Source: Terrabacter sp. Ter38 (GTDB taxonomy: Bacteria; Actinomycetota; Actinomycetes; Actinomycetales; Dermatophilaceae). From it: 64,000 nucleotides of DNA. The stretch spans positions 20,057 through 84,056 of the forward strand of contig NZ_JALJRZ010000015.1 in NCBI RefSeq assembly GCF_024519435.1. Reading direction: 5' to 3'. Positions 55,565-63,998 of this stretch are shown in pieces; position 1 is the stretch's first letter; every line of letters begins with the position of its first letter. The position numbers and the translations under genes were made by a program. A model generated the notes under the pieces. It did no database searches. It saw nothing but the letters and a program-made list of their open reading frames with translations, and had not been told where the DNA came from.

Positions 55565-56176
55565 TCAGTGGGGTCCGTCGTGCATGTCGATGACGCCGGC
55601 CCTGGCGGCCTTCTTCACCGCGTCGGCCTCGGCCTGGGTCAGTGTGCCGTCCTTGACGGCCTGCGCGAGGCGGTCGTCGAACGCCTTCTGCTCCTCGGCC
55701 TCGTGCGTGGCCCGAAGGTCGGCGAAGGCCGCCTTGACCTTGGCCGCACCGATGCCGAGCGTGCTCGCGAGCTTCGTCGCCAGCTCGTCCTGCATCGTCG
55801 CGGGGTCGGGCTTCGTCGCGCCCTGGCCGGGCGTGCGGCTGGCCCTGAGCTCGTTGCGCACCGCCTTGATCGCGTCCTCGAGCTTCGTCTCGTCGACGCC
55901 GAGCTTCGTCGCGAGGGCCGAGAGATCAGCGCCCTTGCCCATGCCCATGCCCGGACCCATGCCGCCGTGGCGGCCCCCGGGACCCCAGCCGTGACCGTTT
56001 CCGGGTGTGCTGCCGGGCGCGCCCGGGTCGGGATCGCCCTGGGTCGAGGTCGCAGTCGGGGTGGGGGTCGTCGTGGCATCGTCGGCGCGGGCCCCCTGTG
56101 AGACACCGAGTCCGATGGCGGCCGCTGCGGCACCCACCACGGCGACGCCCGCCACCTTCTTGTTGATCGACACCAT
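55565..56176 (-). CDS. Secreted helical-repeat protein of unknown function
   Basis: A 203-aa protein with an N-terminal signal-like segment (MVSINKKVAGVAVVGAAAAAIGLGVSQGARA), a Thr/Pro/Gly/His-rich linker including GGRHGGMGPGMGMG, and two related helical units (ALATKLGVDETKLEDAIKAVRNEL and KLASTLGIGAAKVKAAFADLRATHEAEEQKAFDDRLAQAVKDGTLTQAEADAVKKA). Such repeats occur in many actinobacterial exported proteins. The His/Met/Gly-rich linker could bind metal (inference). ATG 56176 has GGAGGGA upstream. A TCACAGC-type direct repeat lies about 95 bases upstream. Confidence 0.75.
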   Translation of the reverse strand: MVSINKKVAGVAVVGAAAAAIGLGVSQGARADDATTTPTPTATSTQGDPDPGAPGSTPGNGHGWGPGGRHGGMGPGMGMGKGADLSALATKLGVDETKLEDAIKAVRNELRASRTPGQGATKPDPATMQDELATKLASTLGIGAAKVKAAFADLRATHEAEEQKAFDDRLAQAVKDGTLTQAEADAVKKAARAGVIDMHDGPH

Positions 56177-56270
56177 GCCGCCATCCCTCCGTCGCCGTCG
56201 GACGCGTGGTCCGACCGTGAAACACCTGACTCCAGAGAACACCCGGTCCGAGATCCGTGACCCGTGAATG

Positions 56271-56290
56271 TGCTGTGAGTTGCTGTGAGT
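56271..56290 (-). promoter_or_regulatory. Direct repeat resembling a PhoP/OmpR-type box
   Basis: TGCTGTGAGT occurs twice in tandem (56271-56280, 56281-56290). On the minus strand this reads TCACAGC-AAC-TCACAGC, 10-base period, upstream of the secreted-protein gene. The mycobacterial PhoP box is a TCACAGC direct repeat with an 11-base period, so assignment is tentative. Confidence 0.45.
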
Positions 56291-56312
56291 CCTCGAGAGC
56301 GTGGGGGCGTGC

Positions 56313-56699
56313 TCAGAAGGTGCCGTCGGGTCCCGGCGCGTTGACGAGGGAGTAGGCCGCCCGGGTGAGGTAGTCGCGCAGCCGGTCGTCGTTCTCGGGG
56401 GAGAGCTCGAGCGTGTCGACGGCGTTCATCATGTGCAGCAGCCAGCGGTCCCGCATGTCGGGGGTCACGGCATACGGCACGTGGCGCATCCGCAGTCGTG
56501 GGTGTCCACGCTGCTCGGAATAGGTCGTGGGTCCGCCCCAGTACTGCTCGAAGAACATCCGCAGGCGCTCCTGCGCCGGCCCGAGGTCCTCCTCGGGGTA
56601 GAGGGCCCGCAGCGGCTCGTCCTCGGCGACACCGCGGTAGAACTCGCGCACGAGCCGGTCGAAGGTCTCGTGGCCGCCGAAGTCGTCGTAGAACGTCAC
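56313..56699 (-). CDS. glbO: Group II truncated hemoglobin
   Basis: TrHbO-type globin binding O2/NO, 128 aa from GTG 56699. Diagnostic residues are Tyr34 at the CD1 position (ALYPEEDLG), the [25 protein letters not shown] block with proximal His73, and Trp86 (G8, [10 protein letters not shown]). It is nearly collinear with M. tuberculosis GlbO. Probable roles are NO/peroxide detoxification or oxygen handling at the membrane. It lies 31 bases after the mscS-like gene on the same strand. Confidence 0.95.
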   Translation of the reverse strand: MTFYDDFGGHETFDRLVREFYRGVAEDEPLRALYPEEDLGPAQERLRMFFEQYWGGPTTYSEQRGHPRLRMRHVPYAVTPDMRDRWLLHMMNAVDTLELSPENDDRLRDYLTRAAYSLVNAPGPDGTF

Positions 56700-56730
56700 G
56701 TCGGCCAGTCTCCCAGAACGGTGCGCGCGG

Positions 56731-57732
56731 TCACTGCGGGGCTGCCCCGCCGTAGGGCGGCATGACCGGCATCGGGCTGCGCACGCCGGCACGGTCGAAG
56801 GCCGCCTTGACCCGCTCGCGCATCTCGCGCTGCACGCCGAACTGCTCGTTGGCGACGGTCTTGGCGACGATGCGGATCGTGATGACGCCCCCCGCGATCG
56901 ACTCGACGCCGACGACGTTGGGCTCCTCGAGGAGGATGTCCTTGAAGGCGTCGTCGTCGTCCATCACGCCGACGACGTCGCGGATCACGGTGATCGCCGT
57001 CTCGACGTCCTGGTCGTAGGCGATCGGGACGTCGACGATCGCCGTCGACCACCCTTGCGTCTTGTTGCCGATGCGGATGATCTCGCCGTTGCGGACGTAC
57101 CACGTCATGCCGCCCGCGTCACGCAGCTGGGTGACACGCAGGGAGACGTTCTCGACCGTGCCGACGACCTCACCGGTGTCGATGACGTCGCCGACGCCGT
57201 ACTGGTCCTCGACGATCATGAAGACGCCGGAGAGGAAGTCCTTGACGAGGCTCTGCGCCCCGAAGGCCAGGGCCACGCCGCCGACGCTGGCGGAGGCGAG
57301 CATCGGCCCGAGCGGGATGCCCACGAGCGACATGACCGTGAGGGCCGTGATGCCGTAGACGACGAAGGTCGTGATGCTCTTGAGCAGGGCCCCGACCGTC
57401 TCCGTGCGTTGCACGTGGCGGACGTTGGCGACGCCCACCGCCTGCAGGGCTCGCCCGGCGCCGGGGATCCTCGCGAGATGCTCCGCGCGCCGGGACGTCG
57501 CCGTCGTCACGACCCGGTCGATGAGCCGGTGCAGCACCCAGCGCGAGACGACACCGATGACGACGGTCGTCAGGATGAGCAGCGGGGCGCCCGACAGCCA
57601 GTCGCCGACCCCGGCCCAGGTCAGGCTCGTCAGGTCTGGCACCGAAAGCGTCATGGCTTGGTCCTGAGCGGGTTGAGGGCTGGGGGTCGGAGTGGAGGCG
57701 AAGGGAGTCAGGTTCGTGAAGGCGTCGATCAC
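56731..57732 (-). CDS. Small-conductance mechanosensitive channel (MscS family)
   Basis: A 333-aa channel. Three membrane helices: TM1 about residues 48-70, TM2 115-140 and the pore TM3 with [40 protein letters not shown], whose Gly/Ala packing is the MscS signature. A beta domain ([28 protein letters not shown]) and a C-terminal alpha/beta domain follow. It releases solutes on hypo-osmotic shock. It is transcribed with glbO, and separated from pepN by a terminator hairpin. Confidence 0.92.
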   Translation of the reverse strand: MIDAFTNLTPFASTPTPSPQPAQDQAMTLSVPDLTSLTWAGVGDWLSGAPLLILTTVVIGVVSRWVLHRLIDRVVTTATSRRAEHLARIPGAGRALQAVGVANVRHVQRTETVGALLKSITTFVVYGITALTVMSLVGIPLGPMLASASVGGVALAFGAQSLVKDFLSGVFMIVEDQYGVGDVIDTGEVVGTVENVSLRVTQLRDAGGMTWYVRNGEIIRIGNKTQGWSTAIVDVPIAYDQDVETAITVIRDVVGVMDDDDAFKDILLEEPNVVGVESIAGGVITIRIVAKTVANEQFGVQREMRERVKAAFDRAGVRSPMPVMPPYGGAAPQ

Positions 57733-57778
57733 TGGGGTCTCAGTCAGGGGTGAGGGGTCAGCAGGGGCGGGGTGCGGG

Positions 57779-57812
57779 GTGCGGGGTCAACCCTGCTGGG
57801 TCGACCCCGCAC
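57779..57812 (-). terminator. Hairpin terminator downstream of pepN
   Basis: 15-base arms (57779-57793 and 57798-57812) pair with one mismatch, loop TGCT, 8 bases beyond the pepN stop on the minus strand. A short repeat of GTGCGGGGT precedes it. Confidence 0.75.
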
Positions 57813-57819
57813 CGTGGTC

Positions 57820-60393
57820 TCAGCCGCGGCGGTCGCGCTCCTGTGCCACGAGGGCGCGGGCGATCGTGTCGCGGTTCTCGGCGACGGTGCGCACGAGGCC
57901 GGGCGCTGCGTCGGCGTTGGCCGCGAGCCACGCGTCCGAGGCGTCCTTGAGCTCCTGGCTGGCGAGCGAGAACGGGTAGAAGCCGCCGACGACCCGCTCG
58001 CCGATGGCGACGCTGCGCTCGGCCCAGGCATCGACGAGCATCGCGTGGTACTTCGCGACGTAGGGCTCGAGCAGCGTCAGGTCGCGGCTGCGCCGGAAGC
58101 CGGCACTGACCGCCTCGACCATCTGGTTGGACAGGTCGTTGCGCTCGACGGCCTTGGCCCAGGCGTCGGCCTTGGCCTCGGCGGTGGGACGCGCGGCGAG
58201 GGCCTCGGCGGCGCGCTCCTTGCCGGTGGCCGTCGGGTCACGGTCGAGCTCGGTCTCGATCTCGACCTCGTCGGCCACCCCGAGGGCCGCGAGGGCCTTG
58301 AGGAAGGTCCACCGCAGCTCCGTGTCGGTCGTGAGGCCCGGCAGCGTCTCGGTCCCGGTCAGCAGCGCGCGCAGGCGAGCCTCGTCGGCCGGGTCTGACG
58401 TCGAGCCCGCCCACGCCTCGACGAGCTGGAACTGGGCGTCGCTGCCGGCCTCGGCCGTCTCGGCGAGCGAGCGCAGGGACGACGACAGCAGCGCCGACAC
58501 CTCGGACCGGTGCTCCGGAGCCGTGTACAGCCGGGCCGCCGTCGACACCTGGCCGAGCAGGACCCGCAGCAGCGTGGAGTCCGTCTCGCCCGGCATCGAC
58601 TCGAGGACGAAGCGGACGAAGTCACGCGCCGGCATCTCGCCGTCACGCGTCATGTCCCATGTCGCGCCGAGCACGAGCGAGCGCGGCAGCGAGTCGGTGA
58701 AGCCGCGGGGGAGGGAGAGCGCCGTCGCGAGCGACCGATCGTCCAGGCGGATCTTGCCGTAGGCGAGGTCGTCGTCGTTGAGCAGCAGCAGGTCCGGCTG
58801 CGCCTGGCCGACGAGCTCGGCCAGCTCGGTGCGCTCGCCCGCGATGTCGACCTCGTCGTAGCCGATGCGCTCGAGCACCTCGCCGCCCTCACTCGGCCGG
58901 ACGGCATACCGCCCGACGCCGATGCGGTGGGGGCGGAGCGTCGGGTACTCCTCGGTCGCGGTCTGCGTGACCGCGAACGAGCTGTAGCGGCCGTCCGCGT
59001 CGACCTCGAAGACGGGGCGCAGCGTGTTGACGCCGGCCGTCTCGAGCCACAGCTTGCTCCACTCGGTCAGCTCGCGGCCCGAGGCCTTCTCGAGCTCGCC
59101 GAGCAGGTCGGCCAGGGTCGTGTTGCCCCACGCGTGCTTGCGGAAGTACTCGCGCAGCGCGGCCACGAAAGGCTCGCGCCCGACGTAGGCCACGAGCTGC
59201 TTGAGCACCGATGCGCCCTTGGCGTACGTGATGCCGTCGAAGTTGACCTCGACGTCCCCGAGGTGACGCATGTCGGCCGCGATCGGGTGCGTCGACGAGA
59301 GCTGGTCCTGGGTGTACGCCCACGCCTTCTCCGACGTGCCGAAGGTCGTCCACGCGCTCGTCCACTCGGTGGCCTCGGCCTGGCACGTCGTCGACGCCCA
59401 CTCGGCGAACGACTCGTTGAGCCAGAGGTCGTCCCACCACTTCATCGTCACGAGGTTGCCGAACCACATGTGGGCCAGCTCGTGCAGGATCGTCAGGGCC
59501 CGGCGCTCGATCTTCGCCTCGGACACCTTGGACCGGAAGATGTAGACCTCGACGAAGGTCACCGCGCCGGCGTTCTCCATCGCGCCCATGTTGTACTCGG
59601 GCGTGAAGATCTGGTCGTACTTCTCGAACGGGTACGGCTGGTCGAACTCCTCCTCGAAGAACGCGAAGCCCTTCTTGGTGCAGTCGAAGATGTTGTCGGC
59701 GTCGAGGTACTGCGTCAGCGACTTGCGGCAGAAGACACCGAGCGGCACGACACCCTTGCGGGTCTCGACCTCGTCACGGACCTCGTCGTAGGGGCCCGCG
59801 ATGAGTGCCGTGATGTACGAGGAGATGCGCTGCGTCGGCTCGAACGACCACGTCGCGCGCTCGACGCCATCCGCCACGCCGGCGGCCTGCGGGGCGGGCG
59901 TGGGGGAGTTGCTGATGACCTTCCAGTGCGCGGCGGCGGTCACCGTGAAGCGGAAGGACGCCTTGAGGTCGGGCTGCTCGAAGACGGCATACATCCGTCG
60001 GGAGTCCGGGACCTCGAACTGCGTGTAGAGGTAGACCTCGTTGTCGACCGGGTCGACGAAGCGGTGCAGGCCCTCGCCGGTGTTGGTGTAGCGGCCCGTG
60101 GCGTCGACGGTGAGCTCGTTCTCGGCCGCCAGGCCGGCGAGCGCGATCCGGGAGTCCGCGAAGACCTCGGCGGGGTCGAGGTCCACGCCGTTGAGCGTGA
60201 CCGTCTCGACGGAGTCGGCGATGAGGTCGATGAACGAGTCGGCACCGGGCTCGGAGCAGGTGAACGTGACCGTGGTGACGGTGTGGAACTTCTCCGGACC
60301 CGTCGTCAGGTCGAGACGGACGTCGTAGGACTCGACGCGCAGGATGCTGGCGCGGCTCGCCGCCTCGTCGCGGGTCAGGTTCTTGCCGGGCAC
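57820..60393 (-). CDS. pepN: Aminopeptidase N (M1 family)
   Basis: Zinc aminopeptidase, 857 aa. GAMEN exopeptidase motif at residues 270-274, zinc site His304-Glu305-x-x-His308 with Glu327 in WLNESFAEW, and the ERAP1-like C-terminal helical domain. GTG 60393 is chosen because GACCTCCT on the plus strand (AGGAGGTC on the coding strand) lies at 60399-60406 and the family N-terminus VPGKNLTRDEAASRA begins there; the open frame to 60696 is not coding. From memory, matches Rv2467 next to Rv2466c. Confidence 0.95.
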   Translation of the reverse strand: MPGKNLTRDEAASRASILRVESYDVRLDLTTGPEKFHTVTTVTFTCSEPGADSFIDLIADSVETVTLNGVDLDPAEVFADSRIALAGLAAENELTVDATGRYTNTGEGLHRFVDPVDNEVYLYTQFEVPDSRRMYAVFEQPDLKASFRFTVTAAAHWKVISNSPTPAPQAAGVADGVERATWSFEPTQRISSYITALIAGPYDEVRDEVETRKGVVPLGVFCRKSLTQYLDADNIFDCTKKGFAFFEEEFDQPYPFEKYDQIFTPEYNMGAMENAGAVTFVEVYIFRSKVSEAKIERRALTILHELAHMWFGNLVTMKWWDDLWLNESFAEWASTTCQAEATEWTSAWTTFGTSEKAWAYTQDQLSSTHPIAADMRHLGDVEVNFDGITYAKGASVLKQLVAYVGREPFVAALREYFRKHAWGNTTLADLLGELEKASGRELTEWSKLWLETAGVNTLRPVFEVDADGRYSSFAVTQTATEEYPTLRPHRIGVGRYAVRPSEGGEVLERIGYDEVDIAGERTELAELVGQAQPDLLLLNDDDLAYGKIRLDDRSLATALSLPRGFTDSLPRSLVLGATWDMTRDGEMPARDFVRFVLESMPGETDSTLLRVLLGQVSTAARLYTAPEHRSEVSALLSSSLRSLAETAEAGSDAQFQLVEAWAGSTSDPADEARLRALLTGTETLPGLTTDTELRWTFLKALAALGVADEVEIETELDRDPTATGKERAAEALAARPTAEAKADAWAKAVERNDLSNQMVEAVSAGFRRSRDLTLLEPYVAKYHAMLVDAWAERSVAIGERVVGGFYPFSLASQELKDASDAWLAANADAAPGLVRTVAENRDTIARALVAQERDRRG

Positions 60394-60532
60394 GTAGAGA
60401 CCTCCTGGGAAGGGTGCTGGGGGCGCGACGGATCGTCGGTCGGACGCCGTCGTCGCGGGCCATCCTCGCACGGAACCCCGACCCGTCCACCACCGCGATG
60501 GGCAGGCAGGTGGCAGTGCCATGATGGGCCGC

Positions 60533-61168
60533 ATGGCCGATGCGAAGGACAGCCCGAAGACGAGCCGCGACGCCGTCGAGATGTGGTTCGACCCGATCTG
60601 CCCGTGGGCGTGGATGACGTCCCGCTGGCTCATGGAGGTCGAGACGCTGCGCGACATCGAGGTGACCTGGTCGGTCATGAGCCTCGCGGTCCTCAACGAG
60701 CACCGTCACGACCTCGACGCTGCCTACCGGGCACGGATGGACGAGGCGTGGGGCCCGGTCCGGGTCATCATCGCCGCGGCCGAGGCGCACGGTGACTCCG
60801 TCGTCAAGCCGCTCTACGACGCCATGGGCACCCGCATCCACCTGCGCAAGATGAACGACTTCGACGAGGTCATCCGCGAGTCGCTCGAGGAGGTCGGCCT
60901 GCCCGCCGCCCTGGCCAGGGAGGCACACCACAAGAAGCACGACGCGGCCCTGCACCGCAGTCACAAGCGCGGGATCAGCCTCGTCGGCACCGACGTCGGC
61001 ACCCCGATCATCGCGGTCGACGGTGTCGCCTTCTTCGGCCCCGTCGTGACGCCCGCGCCCAAGGGCGAGGACGCCGCCCGGCTCTGGGACGGCTGCGTAC
61101 TCGTCGCGGGCACGCCCGGCTTCTTCGAGCTCAAGCGCACCCGCACGCTCGGTCCCATCTTCACCTGA
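60533..61168 (+). CDS. Rv2466c-like DsbA-family mycothiol-dependent nitroreductase homologue
   Basis: A 211-aa thioredoxin-fold protein very close in pattern to M. tuberculosis Rv2466c (DPICPWAWMTSRWLMEVETLRDIEVTWSVMSLAVLNEHR, AWGPVRVIIAAAEAHG, VGTDVGTPIIAVDGVAFFGPV, ending FFELKRTRTLGPIFT). Rv2466c uses a CPWC active site with mycothiol/mycoredoxin; here the second Cys is Ala (CPWA), so only the nucleophilic Cys remains and a monothiol mechanism is expected. ATG 60533 preferred over 60521. It is divergent from pepN and 34 bases before rpiB. Confidence 0.9.
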   Translation: MADAKDSPKTSRDAVEMWFDPICPWAWMTSRWLMEVETLRDIEVTWSVMSLAVLNEHRHDLDAAYRARMDEAWGPVRVIIAAAEAHGDSVVKPLYDAMGTRIHLRKMNDFDEVIRESLEEVGLPAALAREAHHKKHDAALHRSHKRGISLVGTDVGTPIIAVDGVAFFGPVVTPAPKGEDAARLWDGCVLVAGTPGFFELKRTRTLGPIFT

Positions 61169-61202
61169 TCTTCCCCTCCACACGACGCACCCAAGGACGG
61201 AC

Positions 61203-61685
61203 ATGCGCATCCACATCGGCGGCGACCACGCGGCCTACGAGCTCCACCAGTCCCTCGCCGCGCACCTGCGCGACGCGGGCCACGAGGTCGTCGACCACGG
61301 CCCGTTCACCTACGACGCCCAGGACGACTACCCGGTCTTCGTGCTCCGCGCGGCCGAGGCCGTCGCTGCCGACGAGGGCTCGCTCGGCGTCGTGCTCGGC
61401 GGGTCGGGCAACGGCGAGCAGATCGCGGCCAACAAGGTCAGCGGCATCCGGGCGGCGCTCGCCTACAACGCCGAGCTCGCGAGCCTCGCGCGCGAGCACA
61501 ACAACGCGCAGGTCGTCTCGATCGGCGCGCGGTTCACGCCCGACGACGTCGCCAAGGAGATCGTCGACACCTTCGTGGCGACGAACTTCACCGATGAGGC
61601 GCGCCACAGCCGTCGTCTGGGTATGGTTTCCGCGTACGAGACCACGGGGGACGTGCCGGCTCTGCCGGACTCGGACGCACGCTGA
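61203..61685 (+). CDS. rpiB: Ribose-5-phosphate isomerase B
   Basis: Interconverts ribose-5-phosphate and ribulose-5-phosphate; 160 aa. IGGDHAAYELH at residues 4-14, and GGSGNGEQIAANKVSGIRAALAYN, where Glu replaces the Cys of E. coli RpiB, as in the actinobacterial branch that uses Glu as catalytic base. NNAQVVSIGARFT is the other family motif. ATG 61203 follows AAGGACGG. It is probably co-transcribed with the Rv2466c-like gene. Confidence 0.94.
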   Translation: MRIHIGGDHAAYELHQSLAAHLRDAGHEVVDHGPFTYDAQDDYPVFVLRAAEAVAADEGSLGVVLGGSGNGEQIAANKVSGIRAALAYNAELASLAREHNNAQVVSIGARFTPDDVAKEIVDTFVATNFTDEARHSRRLGMVSAYETTGDVPALPDSDAR

Positions 61686-61730
61686 CGTCGCGACGTCCGC
61701 CGTCCCCCTTCATCGCCGCAAGGGAGGCAC

Positions 61731-62846
61731 GTGGCAGACAACGAGAGCTCCGTCTCTCGACGCCCGCGCTACGCTGCCGGACCGATGCGACGACTCCGAA
61801 TTCTGGGCCCGTGGCTCAGCCGTGCCCCCTGGGTCGTCGTCACGGTGTTCCTGCTCCTCAGCATCCTCGCGACGGTTGCCGTCTTCGTGTGGCCGACGGT
61901 GGTCCCATGGAGCGTCTACGGCCTCATCGTCGTCGGCGCCGGCCTCTTTCTCGAGCCTCGCTACCTGCTCGTCGTCTACATCGGCCTCTTCCTCGCGATG
62001 GCGATCCTCGGGGCCTACCTCGGCTCCCTGAAGCCGACCACGACTGGAGCGCAGATCGTCACCGTCGTCACGATGCTGCTCATGATCTGGCTCTCCCACG
62101 CCAGGGCCCAGGTCGGCGTCGTCGGGGTCACGGGTGAGTCGATGCTCGTCGACATGCGCGACCGCCTCCGCGCCCAGGGCGAGCTGCCGCCGCTGCCGGC
62201 GCAGTGGGGAGCCGAGGTCGCGCTCGAGTCGGCGTACGGCGACAGCTTCGCGGGCGACTTCGTCGTCGCGAGTCGCTCCACCGACGGCTGCACCCTCGAG
62301 ATCGCCCTCGTCGACGTCTCCGGCAAGGGTCGCGAGGTCGGCGCCCGGTCGCTGCTGCTCTCCGGCGCGCTCGGTGGCCTGCTCGGCGAGATGAGCGAGC
62401 GGGGATTCCTCCAGTCCGCCAACAACCACCTGCTGCGGCTGCGCTGGCCCGAGGGCTTTGCGACGGCCGTGCACGTCGCCGTCAACCTCGAGAGCGGCGA
62501 CTTCACCATCGGCTACGCCGGTCACCCCGCTGCCGCGCAGTTCGCGGCCGGGTCGGGTCGCTGGCGGATGCTCTCCGGTGGTCGCGGACCGCTGCTCGGC
62601 GTCATCGACCACGCCGAGTACCCCCGCGAGAGCGGCACGATCCGTCGCGGCGACGCCCTCGTCCTCTACAGCGACGGGGTCATCGAGGCCCGCGACAAGG
62701 CTCTCGTCGACGGCATCGACCGCATGCTGGGCCGCGCCGAGTCGTTCATCCGCACCGGCTTCGAGGGGCTCGCCCAGCGGCTCTGTGACCAGGCGGCGGC
62801 CGGCCTCGGCGACGACCGCGCCGTCGTGACGATCTGGCGCACCTGA
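61731..62846 (+). CDS. Membrane-anchored SpoIIE/PP2C-type serine phosphatase
   Basis: A 371-aa protein: three or four membrane helices within residues 25-125, then a PP2C-like SpoIIE domain with SAYGDSFAGDFVVASRSTDG, LEIALVDVSGKGREVGARSLLLSGALGGLL, GFATAVHVAVNLESGDFTIGYAGHPAA, GDALVLYSDGVIEARD and a final GDDRAVVTIWRT. These carry the Asp residues for two Mn ions. Such phosphatases act on anti-sigma-factor antagonists, but no STAS or anti-sigma gene is adjacent. GTG 61731 follows AAGGGAGG. Confidence 0.9.
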   Translation: MADNESSVSRRPRYAAGPMRRLRILGPWLSRAPWVVVTVFLLLSILATVAVFVWPTVVPWSVYGLIVVGAGLFLEPRYLLVVYIGLFLAMAILGAYLGSLKPTTTGAQIVTVVTMLLMIWLSHARAQVGVVGVTGESMLVDMRDRLRAQGELPPLPAQWGAEVALESAYGDSFAGDFVVASRSTDGCTLEIALVDVSGKGREVGARSLLLSGALGGLLGEMSERGFLQSANNHLLRLRWPEGFATAVHVAVNLESGDFTIGYAGHPAAAQFAAGSGRWRMLSGGRGPLLGVIDHAEYPRESGTIRRGDALVLYSDGVIEARDKALVDGIDRMLGRAESFIRTGFEGLAQRLCDQAAAGLGDDRAVVTIWRT

Positions 62847-62971
62847 CCGATCGCCGCGCTCCGGTGCCCGGTCGGTGCCTGCACGACGAGGGGCGGCGAC
62901 CCGGCCCGGTCGACGCCGTCGCCCACCTGCTCGGCTTCGGGGGCGACGCGGTCCGTCACTACGATGCCTGC

Positions 62972-63715
62972 GTGAGCGAGCACCCCACCGAAGCGACGAC
63001 GACCCGCGAGGCCGGCCCCGACCGGCGCAAGGAGCACGTCGTGCCCGACCTGCCGCCCGGCGTCACGCCGGCGCGCGTCCGGACCTTCGTGCGTCGCGGT
63101 CGGCTGTCGTCCCTGACCAAGGACCGGGTCGAGCGGCTCGCGCCCGCGCGGTCCGTGCCCGACGGGCCCTTCGAGCCCGCTGCAGCCTTCGGGCGCACCG
63201 CCCCCGTCGTCCTCGAGATCGGCTGCGGTCACGGCCACGCCGCGATCGCGTATGCCGCCGCGTTCCCCGAGCGCGACCTCCTCGCCATGGACGTCCACAC
63301 CCCGGGACTCGCCCGGATGCTCGCCGATGCCGACGAGGCAGGGGTGCCGAACCTGCGCGTCGAGATCGGCGACGCCGTGCTCTTCCTCGAGGAGCGCGTC
63401 GCCGACGACACGTTCGACGCCGTCCACCTCTTCTTTCCCGACCCGTGGCGCAAGCAGAAGCACACCAAGCGGCGGTTCGTCAGCCCGGCCAACCTCGACC
63501 TGCTCGCCCGTGTGCTCAAGCCGGGTGGCCACGTGCTCATCGCCACCGACCAGGACTTCTACGCCCAGCACGCGCTCGCCGAGGTCGCGGCGCACCCGCG
63601 CTTCGAGGCCCATCGCGTCGACCGGCCGGCGTGGCGGCCTCGGGACGGCTTCGAGGCCAAGGGGATCGCGGCCGGTCGCACGATCAACGAGCTGCGTCTG
63701 GACCTGTTGCCCTGA
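62972..63715 (+). CDS. trmB: tRNA (guanine-N7-)-methyltransferase
   Basis: SAM-dependent enzyme making m7G46 in tRNA; 247 aa from GTG 62972. SAM motif VVLEIGCGHGHAAIAYAAAFP, MDVHTPGLARML, and the TrmB signature HLFFPDPWRKQKHTKRRFVSPANLDLLARVLKPGGHVLIATDQDFYA are present. The ~50-residue N-terminal extension is low-conservation. The region 62847-62971 has no gene. Confidence 0.92.
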   Translation: MSEHPTEATTTREAGPDRRKEHVVPDLPPGVTPARVRTFVRRGRLSSLTKDRVERLAPARSVPDGPFEPAAAFGRTAPVVLEIGCGHGHAAIAYAAAFPERDLLAMDVHTPGLARMLADADEAGVPNLRVEIGDAVLFLEERVADDTFDAVHLFFPDPWRKQKHTKRRFVSPANLDLLARVLKPGGHVLIATDQDFYAQHALAEVAAHPRFEAHRVDRPAWRPRDGFEAKGIAAGRTINELRLDLLP

Positions 63716-63820
63716 CGCGGGCGGCGAGTGGCGTCAAGGGCTCTCAGTGTCGTGGAGTCTTGTCGGCGCCCGGTGCCGGATGATCTCCACGACCTTCGGA
63801 CCGGCATGCGGTGCTGCCTC

Positions 63821-63946
63821 TCGGGGTGACAGGAGGCCGGCCTCACAGGCGCTCCCGGCACCCTGTCTCCCGGCAAGCCGAAGGGCCTGATGGAAGCCGA
63901 CTCCGTCTCTCTTCCATCAGGCCCTTCGCCCAAGTCGGGGTGACAG
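63821..63946. repeat. 12-bp direct repeat flanking a hairpin
   Basis: TCGGGGTGACAG is found at 63821-63832 and again at 63935-63946, bracketing the perfect inverted repeat. Direct repeats around a structured segment suggest a mobile-element end or past insertion. The bases 63716-63820 show nothing else. Confidence 0.55.
63879..63928. repeat. Perfect 18-bp inverted repeat (hairpin)
   Basis: CGAAGGGCCTGATGGAAG (63879-63896) and its exact reverse complement (63911-63928) with a 14-base loop. This could be the trmB terminator (163 bases downstream) or a transposon-associated stem. Confidence 0.85.
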
Positions 63947-63952
63947 TGTCTG

Positions 63953-63998
63953 GTCTCAGGACATCGGAATGGGGTGTCTCAGGTCATCGGAATGGCGT
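63953..63998. repeat. 23-bp tandem repeats at right edge, probable IS end
   Basis: Two consecutive 23-base units (63953-63975, 63976-63998) differ at two positions; the unit starts GTCTCAGG and contains CATCGGAATGG. A third unit may begin at 63999. The text resembles IS481-type element termini (TGTCTCAGGNCATCG). No transposase lies within the window. Confidence 0.5.

Noticed and set aside
57750..57790. GGGGT-rich short repeats before the pepN terminator
   Set aside because: Explained as slippage next to the hairpin arm; no coding or element structure.
58510..60795. 761-aa plus-strand frame under pepN
   Set aside because: Shadow of PepN, which has GAMEN and HExxH motifs.
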